Assembly (NCBI RefSeq): GCF_900129875.1
Contig: NZ_FQXC01000003.1
Coordinates: 310,001-374,000, forward strand
Direction of reading: 5' to 3'
Source: Marivita hallyeonensis
Lineage (GTDB): Bacteria; Pseudomonadota; Alphaproteobacteria; Rhodobacterales; Rhodobacteraceae
Length of the DNA stretch: 64,000 bases
The position numbers and the translations under genes are program-made. Position 1 is the stretch's first letter, and each line of letters starts with the position of its first letter. Of this stretch, positions 25,883-35,566 are shown one piece after another. The notes under the pieces are model-generated. The model worked only from the letters and a program-made list of their open reading frames with translations, had not been told where the DNA came from and searched no databases.

Positions 25883-27922
25883 TTACTCGTCCAGCCACCA
25901 CTGCGAGGCGCGGTACGGATAGGTCCGGTAGTACTCGTAGGAGTGCGTTTTGAAGTCCGCGAAGTTCTTCAGCTTGTTCTGCTGATAGATCGGCGCGGGC
26001 GCATTCACGGTACCGATGAAGAGCATGTTCTCCACCATGGCCGTCACCAGCTCGTTGCCAAGCTGTTCGAACTCGGGTGTGCCTTGCGCAGCCGACTGAA
26101 GGGCGTTGATGTCATCGATCATGTCCTTCGCCCACTGCGGTGGTTCCACACCGGCGGATCCACCGGAATCGATCCACTCAGCCCAGAGCATTGCGTTGCG
26201 CACACCGAAGTAGTTCTCGTAGGGCGGCACCCAAAGCTCGTTGTTGCCTAGGACAATCGCGAGCGGTTGCGACTTGCGCCACATGGCGACGTCCAACTGG
26301 TTCGAAGACTGCGCAGAGCGGTACTCGTCCGGGGTGACTTCCTTGACGACCGACTGGATGCCGACATCGGCCCAGTTCTGCGCCACGAGTTCCACGGTCT
26401 GACCAGCAATGCCCTGAGTCGAGAAGTTCAGGTTGAGCACAAGCTTGTCGCCATTCGGCAGCTCGCGGAACCCGTCACCATCCGTATCGACCATGCCGAT
26501 TCCGTCCAGCGCCGCTTTGGCAGCATCGGGATCGTACTCGGTCTTGTATTGGAGCCAGCTCTGATCCACGAATTCCGGCAGCGGCGAGAAGCCGACATAT
26601 TGCTGCGGTGTACCCTGACCGAAGAAGCCAATCTCGTTCAGCTCTTCGCGGTTGATCGCAATGGACATCGCTTCGCGGAAGGCCAGGTTGTTGAAGACCT
26701 CGCGCTTTGCCTCGTCAGGATGCGTGACGTTGAAGCCGAACACACCCATCGTGATTTCAGGCCGCAGGTGGATCGTGTAATCCCCGCTTTCCTGGTTCTC
26801 GAGAAGGATCGGCGCCGACGCCAACTGCAGCGATTGGGACTTGTAGTCCACCTCACCGTTCACGAGCTTGAGGATCCGCACTTCGTTGTCGTTGATGTAC
26901 AGTTCATCCTGCGTCGAGATGTAGGGAAGCTGCTGCCCAGTCGGGTCAACCTGGAAGAAGTATGGGTTCGCAACCAGCTTACGGCCTTCGGTCGTGTCGC
27001 TGATATAGATGTGGCTTTCGAGCGTGGGGTAGGTCGACTTCGGCAGACCATCCGCAATCGCAGCGCGCGACAGCATCGGCGTCGGTGTGTCTGTCCAGTC
27101 CGAGTTGCCGTAATAGGCAAGGATCGCATCATAGCCGTTCTCGAACCCAAGGCTCTGTGCATAGCTGTCCGCGTCCGGGTTGATGTCCGGGTGGAACTGG
27201 CCAAGGAAATGCTTGGGCATGAACGGCTGCGAATAGTGCGTCGCAAAGTGCGCGATCAGGCCGGGCTTCGGCGCTGGCAGGCGGAAGACCAGTGTGGTCT
27301 CATCCGGCGTCTCGAGCGTCATCGGCTCACCCGCAACGGTGATGTAGTCCTTCGGTGTCTCGAAGATGTTCGTGTCGAGCATCAGGTTGTCGTGCCAGAA
27401 CGCCACGTCCGCCGAGGTGAAAGGCGCGCCGTCGGACCACTTGTGCCCCTCGCGCAGCTTCATCGTCAGGACAGTGAAATCATCGTTCCATTCCCACGAC
27501 TTCGCTACGTTCGGAACGATGGTCTGAAGGTCGTCGGAATAGCGCACGAAACTCACATGGCGCACGGACAGGAAGTCCGACGTACCGGCCTCGGTCGCGT
27601 TCGACAGCACGTTCAGCTCACCGCCATAAGTGCCAACGCTGTCATAGGGGACAACGACAAGCGGCTCGGACGGAATGCGCTCGGCCAAGGGCGGCAGATC
27701 GCCGTTGCCCTTGATCTGCGCGTTCAACGCGTCGATCTCCGGGTTTGCCGAGAATTCCATCGTACAGCCAGCGGCTTCCTGGAATTCGCTTAGATCATAT
27801 TGCTGCGGGAATGCGCCGGGCGCGACGCCCTGCGGATCCGCAACGGTGATGGCCGGGCAATTCGCATACGCCGCTGCGGGCAATGCGATGAGGGCCACGC
27901 CTGATAGCAGTAGTCGTTTCAT
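25883..27922 (-). CDS. solute-binding protein of a peptide/nickel-type ABC transporter
   Basis: A 679-residue SBP_bac_5 (cluster C) protein, larger than the usual 500-600. A cleavable signal peptide spans residues 1-20 and ends in AYA. The mature protein has the family segments HKWSDGAPFTSADVAF and ATKAALDGIGM-like repeats. AGGAGAG precedes the ATG at 27922. The ligand is not readable from the sequence; the adjacent phosphonate monoester hydrolase and the phnWAY genes 3-4 kb away suggest a phosphonate ester or conjugate. A peptide or glycoside ligand is the alternative. Confidence 0.88.
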   Translation of the reverse strand: MKRLLLSGVALIALPAAAYANCPAITVADPQGVAPGAFPQQYDLSEFQEAAGCTMEFSANPEIDALNAQIKGNGDLPPLAERIPSEPLVVVPYDSVGTYGGELNVLSNATEAGTSDFLSVRHVSFVRYSDDLQTIVPNVAKSWEWNDDFTVLTMKLREGHKWSDGAPFTSADVAFWHDNLMLDTNIFETPKDYITVAGEPMTLETPDETTLVFRLPAPKPGLIAHFATHYSQPFMPKHFLGQFHPDINPDADSYAQSLGFENGYDAILAYYGNSDWTDTPTPMLSRAAIADGLPKSTYPTLESHIYISDTTEGRKLVANPYFFQVDPTGQQLPYISTQDELYINDNEVRILKLVNGEVDYKSQSLQLASAPILLENQESGDYTIHLRPEITMGVFGFNVTHPDEAKREVFNNLAFREAMSIAINREELNEIGFFGQGTPQQYVGFSPLPEFVDQSWLQYKTEYDPDAAKAALDGIGMVDTDGDGFRELPNGDKLVLNLNFSTQGIAGQTVELVAQNWADVGIQSVVKEVTPDEYRSAQSSNQLDVAMWRKSQPLAIVLGNNELWVPPYENYFGVRNAMLWAEWIDSGGSAGVEPPQWAKDMIDDINALQSAAQGTPEFEQLGNELVTAMVENMLFIGTVNAPAPIYQQNKLKNFADFKTHSYEYYRTYPYRASQWWLDE

Positions 27923-27967
27923 TGTCTCTCCTGTTGGTTCCAAGTGATCCTGGGGGCTGTTCCCCCC

Positions 27968-28150
27968 TTATTGGTTATCCCGCCTGGCGGCGGGGACGGT
28001 CGGTGCGGCAACCTTCGCGAACGCTTTCAGATACAGGTCTGCGCGCGACGGGCCTTTCTTCGGCAACGCATCTCCTTCTGTCTGCGGGCCGGGCGTGGAA
28101 CAGCCGGGCCGTGTATCTCTGGCAACCGTGACAGGCTTGTGACAAGGCAC
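27968..28150 (-). CDS. possible 60-codon leader-like frame, uncertain
   Basis: Between the hydrolase stop (28155) and the binding-protein gene there are 232 bases. A GTG-started frame of 60 codons fills much of this gap and ends TAA at 27968-27970, directly before a GGGGGG/CCCCC hairpin (27952-27967). The second half (KKGPSRADLYLKAFAKVAA) has a protein-like look, but there is no ribosome site or family match. The gap may simply be untranslated leader of the transporter operon. Confidence 0.2.
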   Translation of the reverse strand: MPCHKPVTVARDTRPGCSTPGPQTEGDALPKKGPSRADLYLKAFAKVAAPTVPAARRDNQ

Positions 28151-28154
28151 CCCG

Positions 28155-29681
28155 TCATGAGGCCACCTTCACCCCGTCCCCTGTCACCAGTGTACGAGAG
28201 AAAGTGCCATCGGTGTTAACCATTCGATGGCAAAGCATATTTTGCATCAAATCAAGTACTCTGTGCATTTGGTCCGGTTTTTTCGCAAGATTTTCGGATT
28301 CATTGCCATCTGAGACATCCATGAGGATCGGAGGCATCCCGCCCGCGAACTGCACGAATCGCTCATTCCCCTGGCGCAGCACCGCCAGATTCGCGGCATC
28401 CAGCGGCAGGTTCATTTGGCGCTGCCATGGCGAGGGGCTAAGTGGATCGCCGAAATCAAGCTCAGAATAACTGAAGTTTCGCCAGTCCTCTGGCGCATTG
28501 CCAGACAGGAACGGCAAGAGGGATCGGCCATCCATCGAATGCGGCACATCCACGCCCAGCGCATCAAGGATCGTCGGCGCCAGATCGACCGACTCCGTAG
28601 GCTCGGCCACCTCCACATTACGCAAAGGCATGCCCGGATGACGGACAATCAGCGGCACATGAAACGCGGCATCATGAAAGCTCTTTTTCCCCCAAAGCCC
28701 GTAGTCACCCAGCATCTCTCCATGATCCGCCGTCAGCACGATCAGCGTGTGGTCGTATTGCGCACTGTCTTTCAGCCATGCGATCACCCGGCCAATGTGG
28801 TGATCGACCTCCGTCGCCAAACCGAAATAGAGGGCGCGCAACATGCCCGTCGTCTCGTCCGATGCATCAAGATCGGGAAACCCGACCACGGTCGACGCAA
28901 CATTTGCCGCATGAACCGCAACATCGACAAAGGGATGCCACGCGGGATCGTCAGTCTGACGCGGCGCTGGCATGTCCTCCGCACGGTACATCGTGTTGTA
29001 CGGTGCAGGTGCGACGAAGGGAGGATGGGGGCGGATGTACGTGACCAGCCCAAACCATCCGCGCGGACGCTGTGCGAGGGCATCCAGGGTCCGGTCGGTG
29101 AGATAGGCCGTATCGCTGTGCTCGGCCGCGTAAAATGCGGGTGAGGCCGGGCTGGTCCCACTGGGCCGATAGAGGTCGGGGTAGGCTGGTACCTCATACC
29201 CGCGATCGCGGAGATAGGCCTCCCATTCCGTTGTGTCGCCCTCCAGCCGCATCCGCACAACCTCGGTAAATCCCGGGGCGAGTTCCTCATATGAGAACAA
29301 CCTTGGATCATCCGGGTCCAGAAATCTCGGATCGTGCGAGGTGTCGGTGTAGCCGAACAGCAATGGCTCAAAGCCCGAGGCACGCGCCGCCGTCGCCAGA
29401 TTTGGCGTATCACGCTTCAGCGGCGTGCCATTCCGCGTTGCACCGTGGTTCGAGCTATATTGCCCCGTGAGCAGCGACACCCGCGACGGCCCGCACGGCG
29501 ACGTCACTGAATAGTGGTTGCGAAACCGCACTGCGTCCTTCGCCAAACCGCGCATATTCGGCAGGTCAACATGCGGCGCAAGCGCACCAAATACGCAATC
29601 CGCCCGCAGTTGGTCGATCACAATGAAAAGGGTATTCAGTCTGTCTTCCGGCACAACGCATCCCAGCTTCGCATCGATCAT
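28155..29681 (-). CDS. alkaline phosphatase-superfamily sulfatase, phosphonate monoester hydrolase-like
   Basis: A 508-residue enzyme of the formylglycine sulfatase / phosphonate monoester hydrolase group. The nucleophile motif is C63-G-P-S-R in a SPCGPSRVSLLTGQY context, which strongly recalls rhizobial and Burkholderia PMHs. Metal ligands are in FIVIDQLRAD and LTADHGEMLGDYG. The cysteine would be matured to formylglycine by a separate enzyme not in the window. It has no signal peptide, so it should be cytoplasmic, acting after uptake by the ABC system. Aryl or choline sulfatase is the alternative; the adjacent phn genes favour phosphonate monoesters. Confidence 0.75.
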   Translation of the reverse strand: MIDAKLGCVVPEDRLNTLFIVIDQLRADCVFGALAPHVDLPNMRGLAKDAVRFRNHYSVTSPCGPSRVSLLTGQYSSNHGATRNGTPLKRDTPNLATAARASGFEPLLFGYTDTSHDPRFLDPDDPRLFSYEELAPGFTEVVRMRLEGDTTEWEAYLRDRGYEVPAYPDLYRPSGTSPASPAFYAAEHSDTAYLTDRTLDALAQRPRGWFGLVTYIRPHPPFVAPAPYNTMYRAEDMPAPRQTDDPAWHPFVDVAVHAANVASTVVGFPDLDASDETTGMLRALYFGLATEVDHHIGRVIAWLKDSAQYDHTLIVLTADHGEMLGDYGLWGKKSFHDAAFHVPLIVRHPGMPLRNVEVAEPTESVDLAPTILDALGVDVPHSMDGRSLLPFLSGNAPEDWRNFSYSELDFGDPLSPSPWQRQMNLPLDAANLAVLRQGNERFVQFAGGMPPILMDVSDGNESENLAKKPDQMHRVLDLMQNMLCHRMVNTDGTFSRTLVTGDGVKVAS

Positions 29682-29737
29682 GGCGAGCGACAGCTATCTG
29701 TAAAGACAGGTCGAAATTATATATCCATAGGCTCAGT

Positions 29738-30616
29738 CTATGCTTTTGTCGCAGAGAGGGATTTCTTCACAGCCCTCAGAAACCCCCGGATGAGCGGCAC
29801 ATCGCGCCTTGTCGACAGCGTCACGAGGGACTCGGACATACCCAGATCAACATCTTCAAATGGCACCGCTCTGAGCCGCCGGTCGTGGCCGACCTCGGCT
29901 TCACTGACAAACCCGACGCCCGCCCCCGATGCCACCACTTCCCGCATCGCCTCCCGGCCCTCGACTTCAATCGACGGCGAAAGGTCAAGCTTCAAACGCG
30001 CCGCATGTTCTTCGACCTGTGCCCGCGTCCGCGATCCGGTTTCGCGGTAGATCAACGGAAATTGTGACAGGTCCGCAAATCGCAGCGCGTGAGTGCCCTT
30101 CGGAAGGTAATTCTTTGCCACCAACCCAAGGATCGGCGTGCGCCCAAGGTCGACGCTGTCCAGATCCGGCGCCGAAATCGTGTTTGCGACCACACCGATC
30201 TCGGCCTCGTAGTTTCGCAACCGGCGCAAAAGCGTTTCCGTGTTGCCGGTCTGGATAGATATGAACACGTTCGGGTTTGCCTCCCGAAACCGGCGCACCG
30301 CATCAGTGATATGCATGGCCGAGTCCGCCACGACGCGAAGATGGCCCTTCAGGGTGGTCCGGCTTTCATCCAGAAGCGCCGCAATGCGGTCTTCGACCTC
30401 GAACATTTCACTCGTCAAACGGAACAGCGCTTCGCCCGCATCCGTCATCCGCACCTGTCGCGCCTCGCGGTGAAACAAGAGAACATCGTACCCCTGCTCA
30501 AGCTGGCGCACCTGATCCGATACCGACGGTTGAGAGATGTTGAGCACCCGCGCCGCGCGCGAAAACCCGCCGTGCATGGCAACATGATGAAAGGCGCGCA
30601 ACTGGCTATAGCGCAT
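29738..30616 (-). CDS. LysR family transcriptional regulator of the phosphonate genes
   Basis: A 292-residue LysR regulator: N-terminal wHTH (GFSRAARVLNISQPSVSDQV, about residues 17-36) and a two-lobe effector domain from about residue 90. It is divergent from phnW with about 115 bp between starts, the standard position for a LysR activator. It lies between the hydrolase gene and the phnWAY operon, so it may control both sides. The probable ligand is 2-aminoethylphosphonate or a breakdown product; this is inference. Confidence 0.9.
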   Translation of the reverse strand: MRYSQLRAFHHVAMHGGFSRAARVLNISQPSVSDQVRQLEQGYDVLLFHREARQVRMTDAGEALFRLTSEMFEVEDRIAALLDESRTTLKGHLRVVADSAMHITDAVRRFREANPNVFISIQTGNTETLLRRLRNYEAEIGVVANTISAPDLDSVDLGRTPILGLVAKNYLPKGTHALRFADLSQFPLIYRETGSRTRAQVEEHAARLKLDLSPSIEVEGREAMREVVASGAGVGFVSEAEVGHDRRLRAVPFEDVDLGMSESLVTLSTRRDVPLIRGFLRAVKKSLSATKA

Positions 30617-30648
30617 CCATGACCTCCTTGTTTTGTCATAGCTGTAAC

Positions 30649-30662
30649 CTATCGATGAATAG
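30649..30662. promoter_or_regulatory. candidate LysR binding dyad in the phnW control region
   Basis: CTAT (30649-30652), six bases, ATAG (30659-30662) form a short dyad in the lysR-phnW gap. This fits the loose T-N11-A pattern of LysR sites, and the flanks are AT-rich (GAACAAAGATTTTACATAT). Short dyads are common by chance, so this is a candidate only. Confidence 0.3.
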
Positions 30663-30731
30663 AGAACAAAGATTTTACATATGCCCGGTCAGACCGCATA
30701 TCTTTCGTCAGCAACCAAACGGAACGCTGCC

Positions 30732-31913
30732 ATGACCGTCCCACCCCTGCCCGCGCCCGAGTTTGGCGAACCCTACCTTCTGACGCCCGGTCCGCTCACG
30801 ACCGCGTACTCGGTGAAACAGGCCATGCTCAGGGACTGGGGCAGTTGGGACGACGACTTTCGCGCCATGACCCGAGCTTTGCGCAACCGCCTGCTGGCCA
30901 TGATCGGCGATGGCGCACCTGACTACGATTGCGTGCCAATCCAGGGCTCAGGAAGCTATTGCGTGGAAGCGATGCTTGGCAGCTTCGTTCCCCGCGACGG
31001 AAAAGTCCTCGTGTTGGCAAACGGTGCCTACGGCCTTCGCGCGGCACAAACTCTGGACTATCTCGGACGCGCCTACGAACTGCTCAACAAGGGCGACTAC
31101 CTGCCGCCACGCGGGGACGAAGTCGCACGCATTCTGGCAAATGACCCGGCAATCACCCATGTTCTCGCGATCCACTGCGAAACCTCCAGCGGCATCCTGA
31201 ACCCCGTAGAAGAGATCGCGGGGGCGACACAAAACGCCGGACGCAAACTGCTGATCGACAGCATGTCGGCCTTCGGCGCACTGCCGCTCGACCCGGTCGC
31301 ACTGAATTGCGCCGCGTTCGTTTCTTCGGCCAACAAATGCATCGAAGGCGTCCCCGGTTTCGGCTTCGTCATCGCCCGAAAGGACGAAATTGCAAACGCG
31401 AAAGGCAACTCGCACTCGCTTGCCCTCGATGTCCACGCGCAATGGGCAACGATGGAGAAAACCGGCCAATGGCGTTTCACCCCACCGACCCACACCGTCG
31501 CCGCTTTTCTACACGCCTTGGACCTGCACGAAGCCGAAGGTGGTGTTCCCGCCCGCGGCGCGCGCTATACCCACAACCGGGACGTGATGGTCCAGGGCAT
31601 GCGCGACCTCGGGTTCGAAACCCTGCTCGCCGACCGCTGGCTCAGCCCGATCATCGTGACCTTCTTCTGCCCCGCCGACCCGAACTTCACGTTTCAGGGC
31701 TTCTACGACGCCATGAAGGGCCGCGGCTTCATCATCTACCCCGGCAAGCTGACCGTGGTAGACAGTTTCCGCATCGGCTGTATCGGCCAGATGGATGAAC
31801 ACGTGATGCGCCGGGTGGTGGACGCCGCCCGCGAAGCACTGCAAGACATGAACGTAAGCAGCGCGGCACCGCCCGCCGCCGCTTTGGAAGAACGCAAGAA
31901 ACTCGCTGCCTGA
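30732..31913 (+). CDS. phnW: 2-aminoethylphosphonate-pyruvate transaminase
   Basis: A 393-residue class V aminotransferase with the PLP lysine K202 in [15 protein letters not shown] and the PhnW-like start [18 protein letters not shown]. It moves the amino group of 2-aminoethylphosphonate to pyruvate, giving phosphonoacetaldehyde and alanine. The start at 30732 gives family-typical length; ATG at 30681 would add 17 residues, and neither has a clear ribosome site. It is followed by phnA and phnY, so the phosphonoacetate route is used rather than phosphonatase (PhnX), which is absent here. Confidence 0.92.
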   Translation: MTVPPLPAPEFGEPYLLTPGPLTTAYSVKQAMLRDWGSWDDDFRAMTRALRNRLLAMIGDGAPDYDCVPIQGSGSYCVEAMLGSFVPRDGKVLVLANGAYGLRAAQTLDYLGRAYELLNKGDYLPPRGDEVARILANDPAITHVLAIHCETSSGILNPVEEIAGATQNAGRKLLIDSMSAFGALPLDPVALNCAAFVSSANKCIEGVPGFGFVIARKDEIANAKGNSHSLALDVHAQWATMEKTGQWRFTPPTHTVAAFLHALDLHEAEGGVPARGARYTHNRDVMVQGMRDLGFETLLADRWLSPIIVTFFCPADPNFTFQGFYDAMKGRGFIIYPGKLTVVDSFRIGCIGQMDEHVMRRVVDAAREALQDMNVSSAAPPAAALEERKKLAA

Positions 31914-31923
31914 AGGACCAGAC

Positions 31924-33183
31924 ATGCCCATTTCGAATCCAGTGGTCGCCAACGACCGCACCTACGCCATCCCGAAAACCTGCGCGATTGCGATCTGTCT
32001 GGACGGCTGCGAACCCGAATACCTTGAGGTCGCAATTGCTGAAGGCCTGATGCCGACCTTGAAGCGCATCCGCGAAACCGGGACAGACCGTCTTGCGCAT
32101 TCCGTGATCCCGTCTTTCACCAACCCCAACAACATGAGCATCGCAACTGGCCGCCCACCCAGCGTGCACGGCATCTGTGGCAACTTCCTCTACGATCCGG
32201 ACACGGGCGAAGAAGTGATGATGAACGACGTCCGCTTCCTGCGCGCGCCGACTGTGTTTTCCAAGTTCTACGAGGCAGGCGCGCGCGTGGCTGTTGTGAC
32301 TGCCAAGGACAAACTGCGTGCTCTCTTGGGAGCAGGTCTCAAATTCGACGAAGACCGCGCCATTGCATTTTCGTCCGAGCGATCTGGTGACACGACCAAA
32401 GCCGAGCACGGGATCGACAAGGCCTCCGACTGGCTGGGTAGGCCGGTGCCGGAAGTCTACTCGGCGGACCTGTCCGAATTCGTCTTCGCCGCCGGAGTGA
32501 AGCTTTTGAAAGAGTGGAAGCCGGACGTGATGTACCTGTCGACGACAGACTACATCCAGCACAAATTCGCCCCGAATGAACAGGGCGCGAAAGACTTCTA
32601 CGCGATGTTCGACAAATACCTCGCTGAACTCGAAGCGATGGGCGCGGCGATCGTTGTCACCGCCGACCACGGCATGAAGCCCAAGCATGACGCCGATGGC
32701 GACCCGGCGGTGATCTATGTTCAGGACGTGCTCGACGACTGGCTCGGCAAAGCCGCCGCGCGCGTGATCCTGCCGATCACCGACCCTTACGTCGTCCACC
32801 ACGGCGCGCTCGGCTCGTTCGCCACAGCCTACCTGCCAGACGGAGCAGATCAGGCCGAAATCATCGCGCGCCTGTCCGCGTTGCCCGAAATGCTCGAAGT
32901 CGTCGACAAGGCCACCGCCGTTCAGAAATACGACCTCCCGCCAGATCGCATCGGTGACATCGTCATGATCTCGACCGAGAACATGACCATCGGCACCTCC
33001 GCAGACCGCCACGACCTTGCAGCCCTGAAAGAACCGCTGCGAAGCCACGGTGGCCTGACCGAACAGGAAGTCCCGTTCATCGTGAACCGCAAGATCGACC
33101 TGCCAAACGCACCTACCTTGCGCAACTTTGACGCTTTCTTCTACGCCTGCACCGCCGCCGCGCTGGAAGAGGTGGACGCATGA
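31924..33183 (+). CDS. phnA: phosphonoacetate hydrolase
   Basis: A 419-residue alkaline phosphatase-superfamily metalloenzyme. Zinc ligand D27 is in [10 protein letters not shown], the nucleophile threonine T66 in PSFTNPNN, and further ligands in [10 protein letters not shown] (about residue 247) and VVHHGALG. These match the residues known in rhizobial PhnA. It hydrolyses phosphonoacetate to acetate and phosphate, a C-P bond cleavage that needs no oxidative lyase. It sits 10 bases after phnW and overlaps phnY. Confidence 0.92.
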   Translation: MPISNPVVANDRTYAIPKTCAIAICLDGCEPEYLEVAIAEGLMPTLKRIRETGTDRLAHSVIPSFTNPNNMSIATGRPPSVHGICGNFLYDPDTGEEVMMNDVRFLRAPTVFSKFYEAGARVAVVTAKDKLRALLGAGLKFDEDRAIAFSSERSGDTTKAEHGIDKASDWLGRPVPEVYSADLSEFVFAAGVKLLKEWKPDVMYLSTTDYIQHKFAPNEQGAKDFYAMFDKYLAELEAMGAAIVVTADHGMKPKHDADGDPAVIYVQDVLDDWLGKAAARVILPITDPYVVHHGALGSFATAYLPDGADQAEIIARLSALPEMLEVVDKATAVQKYDLPPDRIGDIVMISTENMTIGTSADRHDLAALKEPLRSHGGLTEQEVPFIVNRKIDLPNAPTLRNFDAFFYACTAAALEEVDA

Positions 33184-34619
33184 CCGACATTCGTCACGAC
33201 CAGATGCGTATCGGCGGCGAAAAGGTCGATACCAAAGAGCGCCTCGAAGTCCAGTACCCGTACACCGACGAGGTGATCGGCACCGTGCCCATGGGCACTG
33301 CCGAACACGCGCGCAAAGCGTTCGAGATTGCGGCGAACTATCAGCCGAAACTCACCCGGTACGAGCGCAGCCAAATCCTGCAACGCACCGGAGAGATCAT
33401 CGGCGAACGCCGCGATTACCTTGCCAAATGGCTGACGCTGGAACTGGGAATCTGCCACCAGCACAGCATCTACGAGACCAAGCGCGCACAGGACGTCTAC
33501 CAATTCGCCGCTGCCGAGGCGCTCAAGGACGATGGCGAGATCTTCTCCTGCGACCTCACCCACAACGGCAAGGCGCGCAAGATCTTCACCATGCGCGAAC
33601 CCGTCCGTGCGATCAGCGCGATCACCCCGTTCAACCACCCGCTCAACATGGTGAGCCACAAGATCGCCCCGTCGATTGCGACCAACAATTGCATGGTGTG
33701 CAAACCGACGGAACTGACGCCGCTGACCGCTTTGACGCTGGCCGACATCCTCTACGAAGCGGGCCTCCCGCCCGAAATGTTCCAGGTCGTCACCGGCATG
33801 CCCGCCGATATCGGCGACGAGATGGTGACCAACGAAAACATCGACATCATCACCTTCACCGGCGGTGTCCCGGTCGGCAAACTCATCGCGTCCAAGGCGG
33901 GCTACAAGCGCACCGCGCTGGAACTCGGCGGCAACGATCCCCTCATCGTCTGCAATGACCTGTCCGACGCGGACCTCGATAAGGCTGCGACAATTGCCGT
34001 CGCCGGGGCCACCGGCAATTCCGGCCAGCGCTGCACCGCGATCAAGCGTATCCTCGTGCAGGAAAGCGTCGCCGACAAATTCGTCCCGCTGGTGGTCGAG
34101 AAAGCCAAGAAGATCAAATTCGGCGACCCGCAGGATCCCGAAACAGAACTCGGCTGCGTGATCCACGCCCAAGCCGCCGAACTCTTCGAAAAACGTGTTC
34201 TCATGGCCGCCGAAGACGGTGCAACCATCCTCTACCACCCCGAACGCCAAGGCGCGCTCCTGCCACCCATCGTGGTCGATCACGTCCCGCATGATAGCGA
34301 ACTGGTGATGGAGGAAACATTCGGCCCGATCATCCCCATCGTCCGCGTACCCGACGACGACGCCGAAGTGATGCGCATCTCCAACAGCACCGATTTCGGC
34401 CTCAGCTCCGGTGTCTGCACGAACGACCTGAACCGCGCCATCGCCTATATCAACGGTCTCAACGTCGGCACCTGCAACATCTGGGAACAGCCGGGGTACC
34501 GGATCGAAATGTCGCCCTTCGGCGGCATCAAGGACAGCGGCAACGGCGTAAAGGAAGGCGTCATCGAAGCGATGAAGTTCTTCACCAACGTCAAAACCTA
34601 CAGCCTGCCCTGGCCATAA
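33180..34619 (+). CDS. phnY: phosphonoacetaldehyde dehydrogenase
   Basis: A 479-residue NAD-dependent aldehyde dehydrogenase with catalytic C285 in [10 protein letters not shown] and general-base E248 in ALELGGND. It oxidises phosphonoacetaldehyde to phosphonoacetate, the substrate of PhnA. Its ATG overlaps the phnA stop (ATGA). The order phnW-phnA-phnY is the known phosphonoacetate pathway order. Without that context it would be called only an aldehyde dehydrogenase; with it the assignment is strong. Confidence 0.9.
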   Translation: MTDIRHDQMRIGGEKVDTKERLEVQYPYTDEVIGTVPMGTAEHARKAFEIAANYQPKLTRYERSQILQRTGEIIGERRDYLAKWLTLELGICHQHSIYETKRAQDVYQFAAAEALKDDGEIFSCDLTHNGKARKIFTMREPVRAISAITPFNHPLNMVSHKIAPSIATNNCMVCKPTELTPLTALTLADILYEAGLPPEMFQVVTGMPADIGDEMVTNENIDIITFTGGVPVGKLIASKAGYKRTALELGGNDPLIVCNDLSDADLDKAATIAVAGATGNSGQRCTAIKRILVQESVADKFVPLVVEKAKKIKFGDPQDPETELGCVIHAQAAELFEKRVLMAAEDGATILYHPERQGALLPPIVVDHVPHDSELVMEETFGPIIPIVRVPDDDAEVMRISNSTDFGLSSGVCTNDLNRAIAYINGLNVGTCNIWEQPGYRIEMSPFGGIKDSGNGVKEGVIEAMKFFTNVKTYSLPWP

Positions 34620-34624
34620 GCCAG

Positions 34625-35452
34625 GTGACGCTTCCGGTCCTCGGCATCGTTCTCTGCGCGGCGTTTCTGCATGCGTTCTGGAACGCGCTGGTCAAGGCGT
34701 CCGCCGACCGAACGGTCACGCTCGGCCTCGTGGCGCTGGGGCATTGCGCTCCCGCGCTGCTGCTGATCCCGTTCGTGCCGATACCAAATCCGGAAGCCTT
34801 CGCCTTCATCATCGCGTCGACGGTGATCCATTGGGGCTATTACTACTTCCTGAACATCTCGTACCGCTTCGCCGACCTGTCGCTCGCCTATCCAATTGCC
34901 CGGGGGATGGCCCCCGTCATGGTGGCGCTCGGTGCGATGATCTGGGCCGACGAATACCTCAGCCCTCTGGCCTGGACGGGCATCTTCGTCGTCTCTGCCG
35001 GTATCATGATCCTCGCCGCAATCCGCCACGCCGACAAGCGCGGCATCGGGGCGGCGCTTCTCACATCGGCGATCATCGCCGCCTATTCCATCGTCGACGG
35101 TATCGGCATTCGCGCATCCGGCACACCCTTGGGCTATGTCGTCTGGCTCTTTGCGGCAGAGATCTGCGTCGCTGCCTTCGTCCTGACCACGCGGATCAGC
35201 CGCTTCCGTATGACCGCCCTGAAACCCAAACTCATCGGCTTCTCCGGCGGCGTCATCTCCGGCATCGCCTATGCGCTGGCCCTCTATGCCAAAACACTCG
35301 CCCCGATCGGCATCGTGTCGGCCATCCGCGAAACATCCGTGATCTTCGCCGCCCTGATCGGTGTGATCTGGATGGGCGAAGGCCCCGCCACACGACGTCT
35401 GATCGCCGCGACCGTCGTTGCCCTCGGCGTCGTCATCCTCGCCCTGACCTGA
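34625..35452 (+). CDS. EamA/DMT family transporter
   Basis: A 275-residue protein with about ten helices arranged as two EamA repeats, the fold of drug/metabolite exporters (HAFWNALVKAS near the start; ISGIAYALALYAKTLAPIG in the second repeat). A GTG start lies 5 bases after the phnY stop; no good ATG exists nearby. Its position at the end of the phn operon suggests export or exchange of a pathway metabolite such as alanine or acetate, or a second uptake route. The substrate is unknown. Confidence 0.85.
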   Translation: MTLPVLGIVLCAAFLHAFWNALVKASADRTVTLGLVALGHCAPALLLIPFVPIPNPEAFAFIIASTVIHWGYYYFLNISYRFADLSLAYPIARGMAPVMVALGAMIWADEYLSPLAWTGIFVVSAGIMILAAIRHADKRGIGAALLTSAIIAAYSIVDGIGIRASGTPLGYVVWLFAAEICVAAFVLTTRISRFRMTALKPKLIGFSGGVISGIAYALALYAKTLAPIGIVSAIRETSVIFAALIGVIWMGEGPATRRLIAATVVALGVVILALT

Positions 35453-35454
35453 TC

Positions 35455-35558
35455 TTCTCTGTTTCGAAAATACCTCGGGGAGCGCGAGGGGCAGAGCCCC
35501 TCGCATGCTTGCGTTTGTTGGGCAAACGCAAGCGCGTCGGATTGGCGCAGCCAATTCG
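35455..35558. repeat. composite 3' terminator repeat, copy A
   Basis: On the plus strand a leader TTCTCTGTTTCGAAAATA (35455-35472) and a G-rich stretch are followed by three hairpins: GCGAGGGGC/GCCCCTCGC (35484-35504), GCTTGCGTTTG/CAAACGCAAGC (35507-35533) and CGGATTGGC/GCCAATTCG (35538-35558, loop GCA). The last hairpin ends 9 bases before the stop of the minus-strand RpiR gene. Copy B at 53889-53967 has the same plan. It also terminates the converging phn operon. Confidence 0.75.
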
Positions 35559-35566
35559 AAACCTTG

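Noticed and set aside
26267-27793. 508-codon open frame on the plus strand opposite the binding-protein gene
   Set aside because: It lies fully antisense to a clear binding protein with signal peptide, is rich in R, V, H and D, and has no family motif or ribosome site. It is a shadow of high-GC third positions.
31732-34292. Long minus-strand frames opposite phnA and phnY
   Set aside because: Antisense to well-supported phnA and phnY; composition typical of shadow frames.
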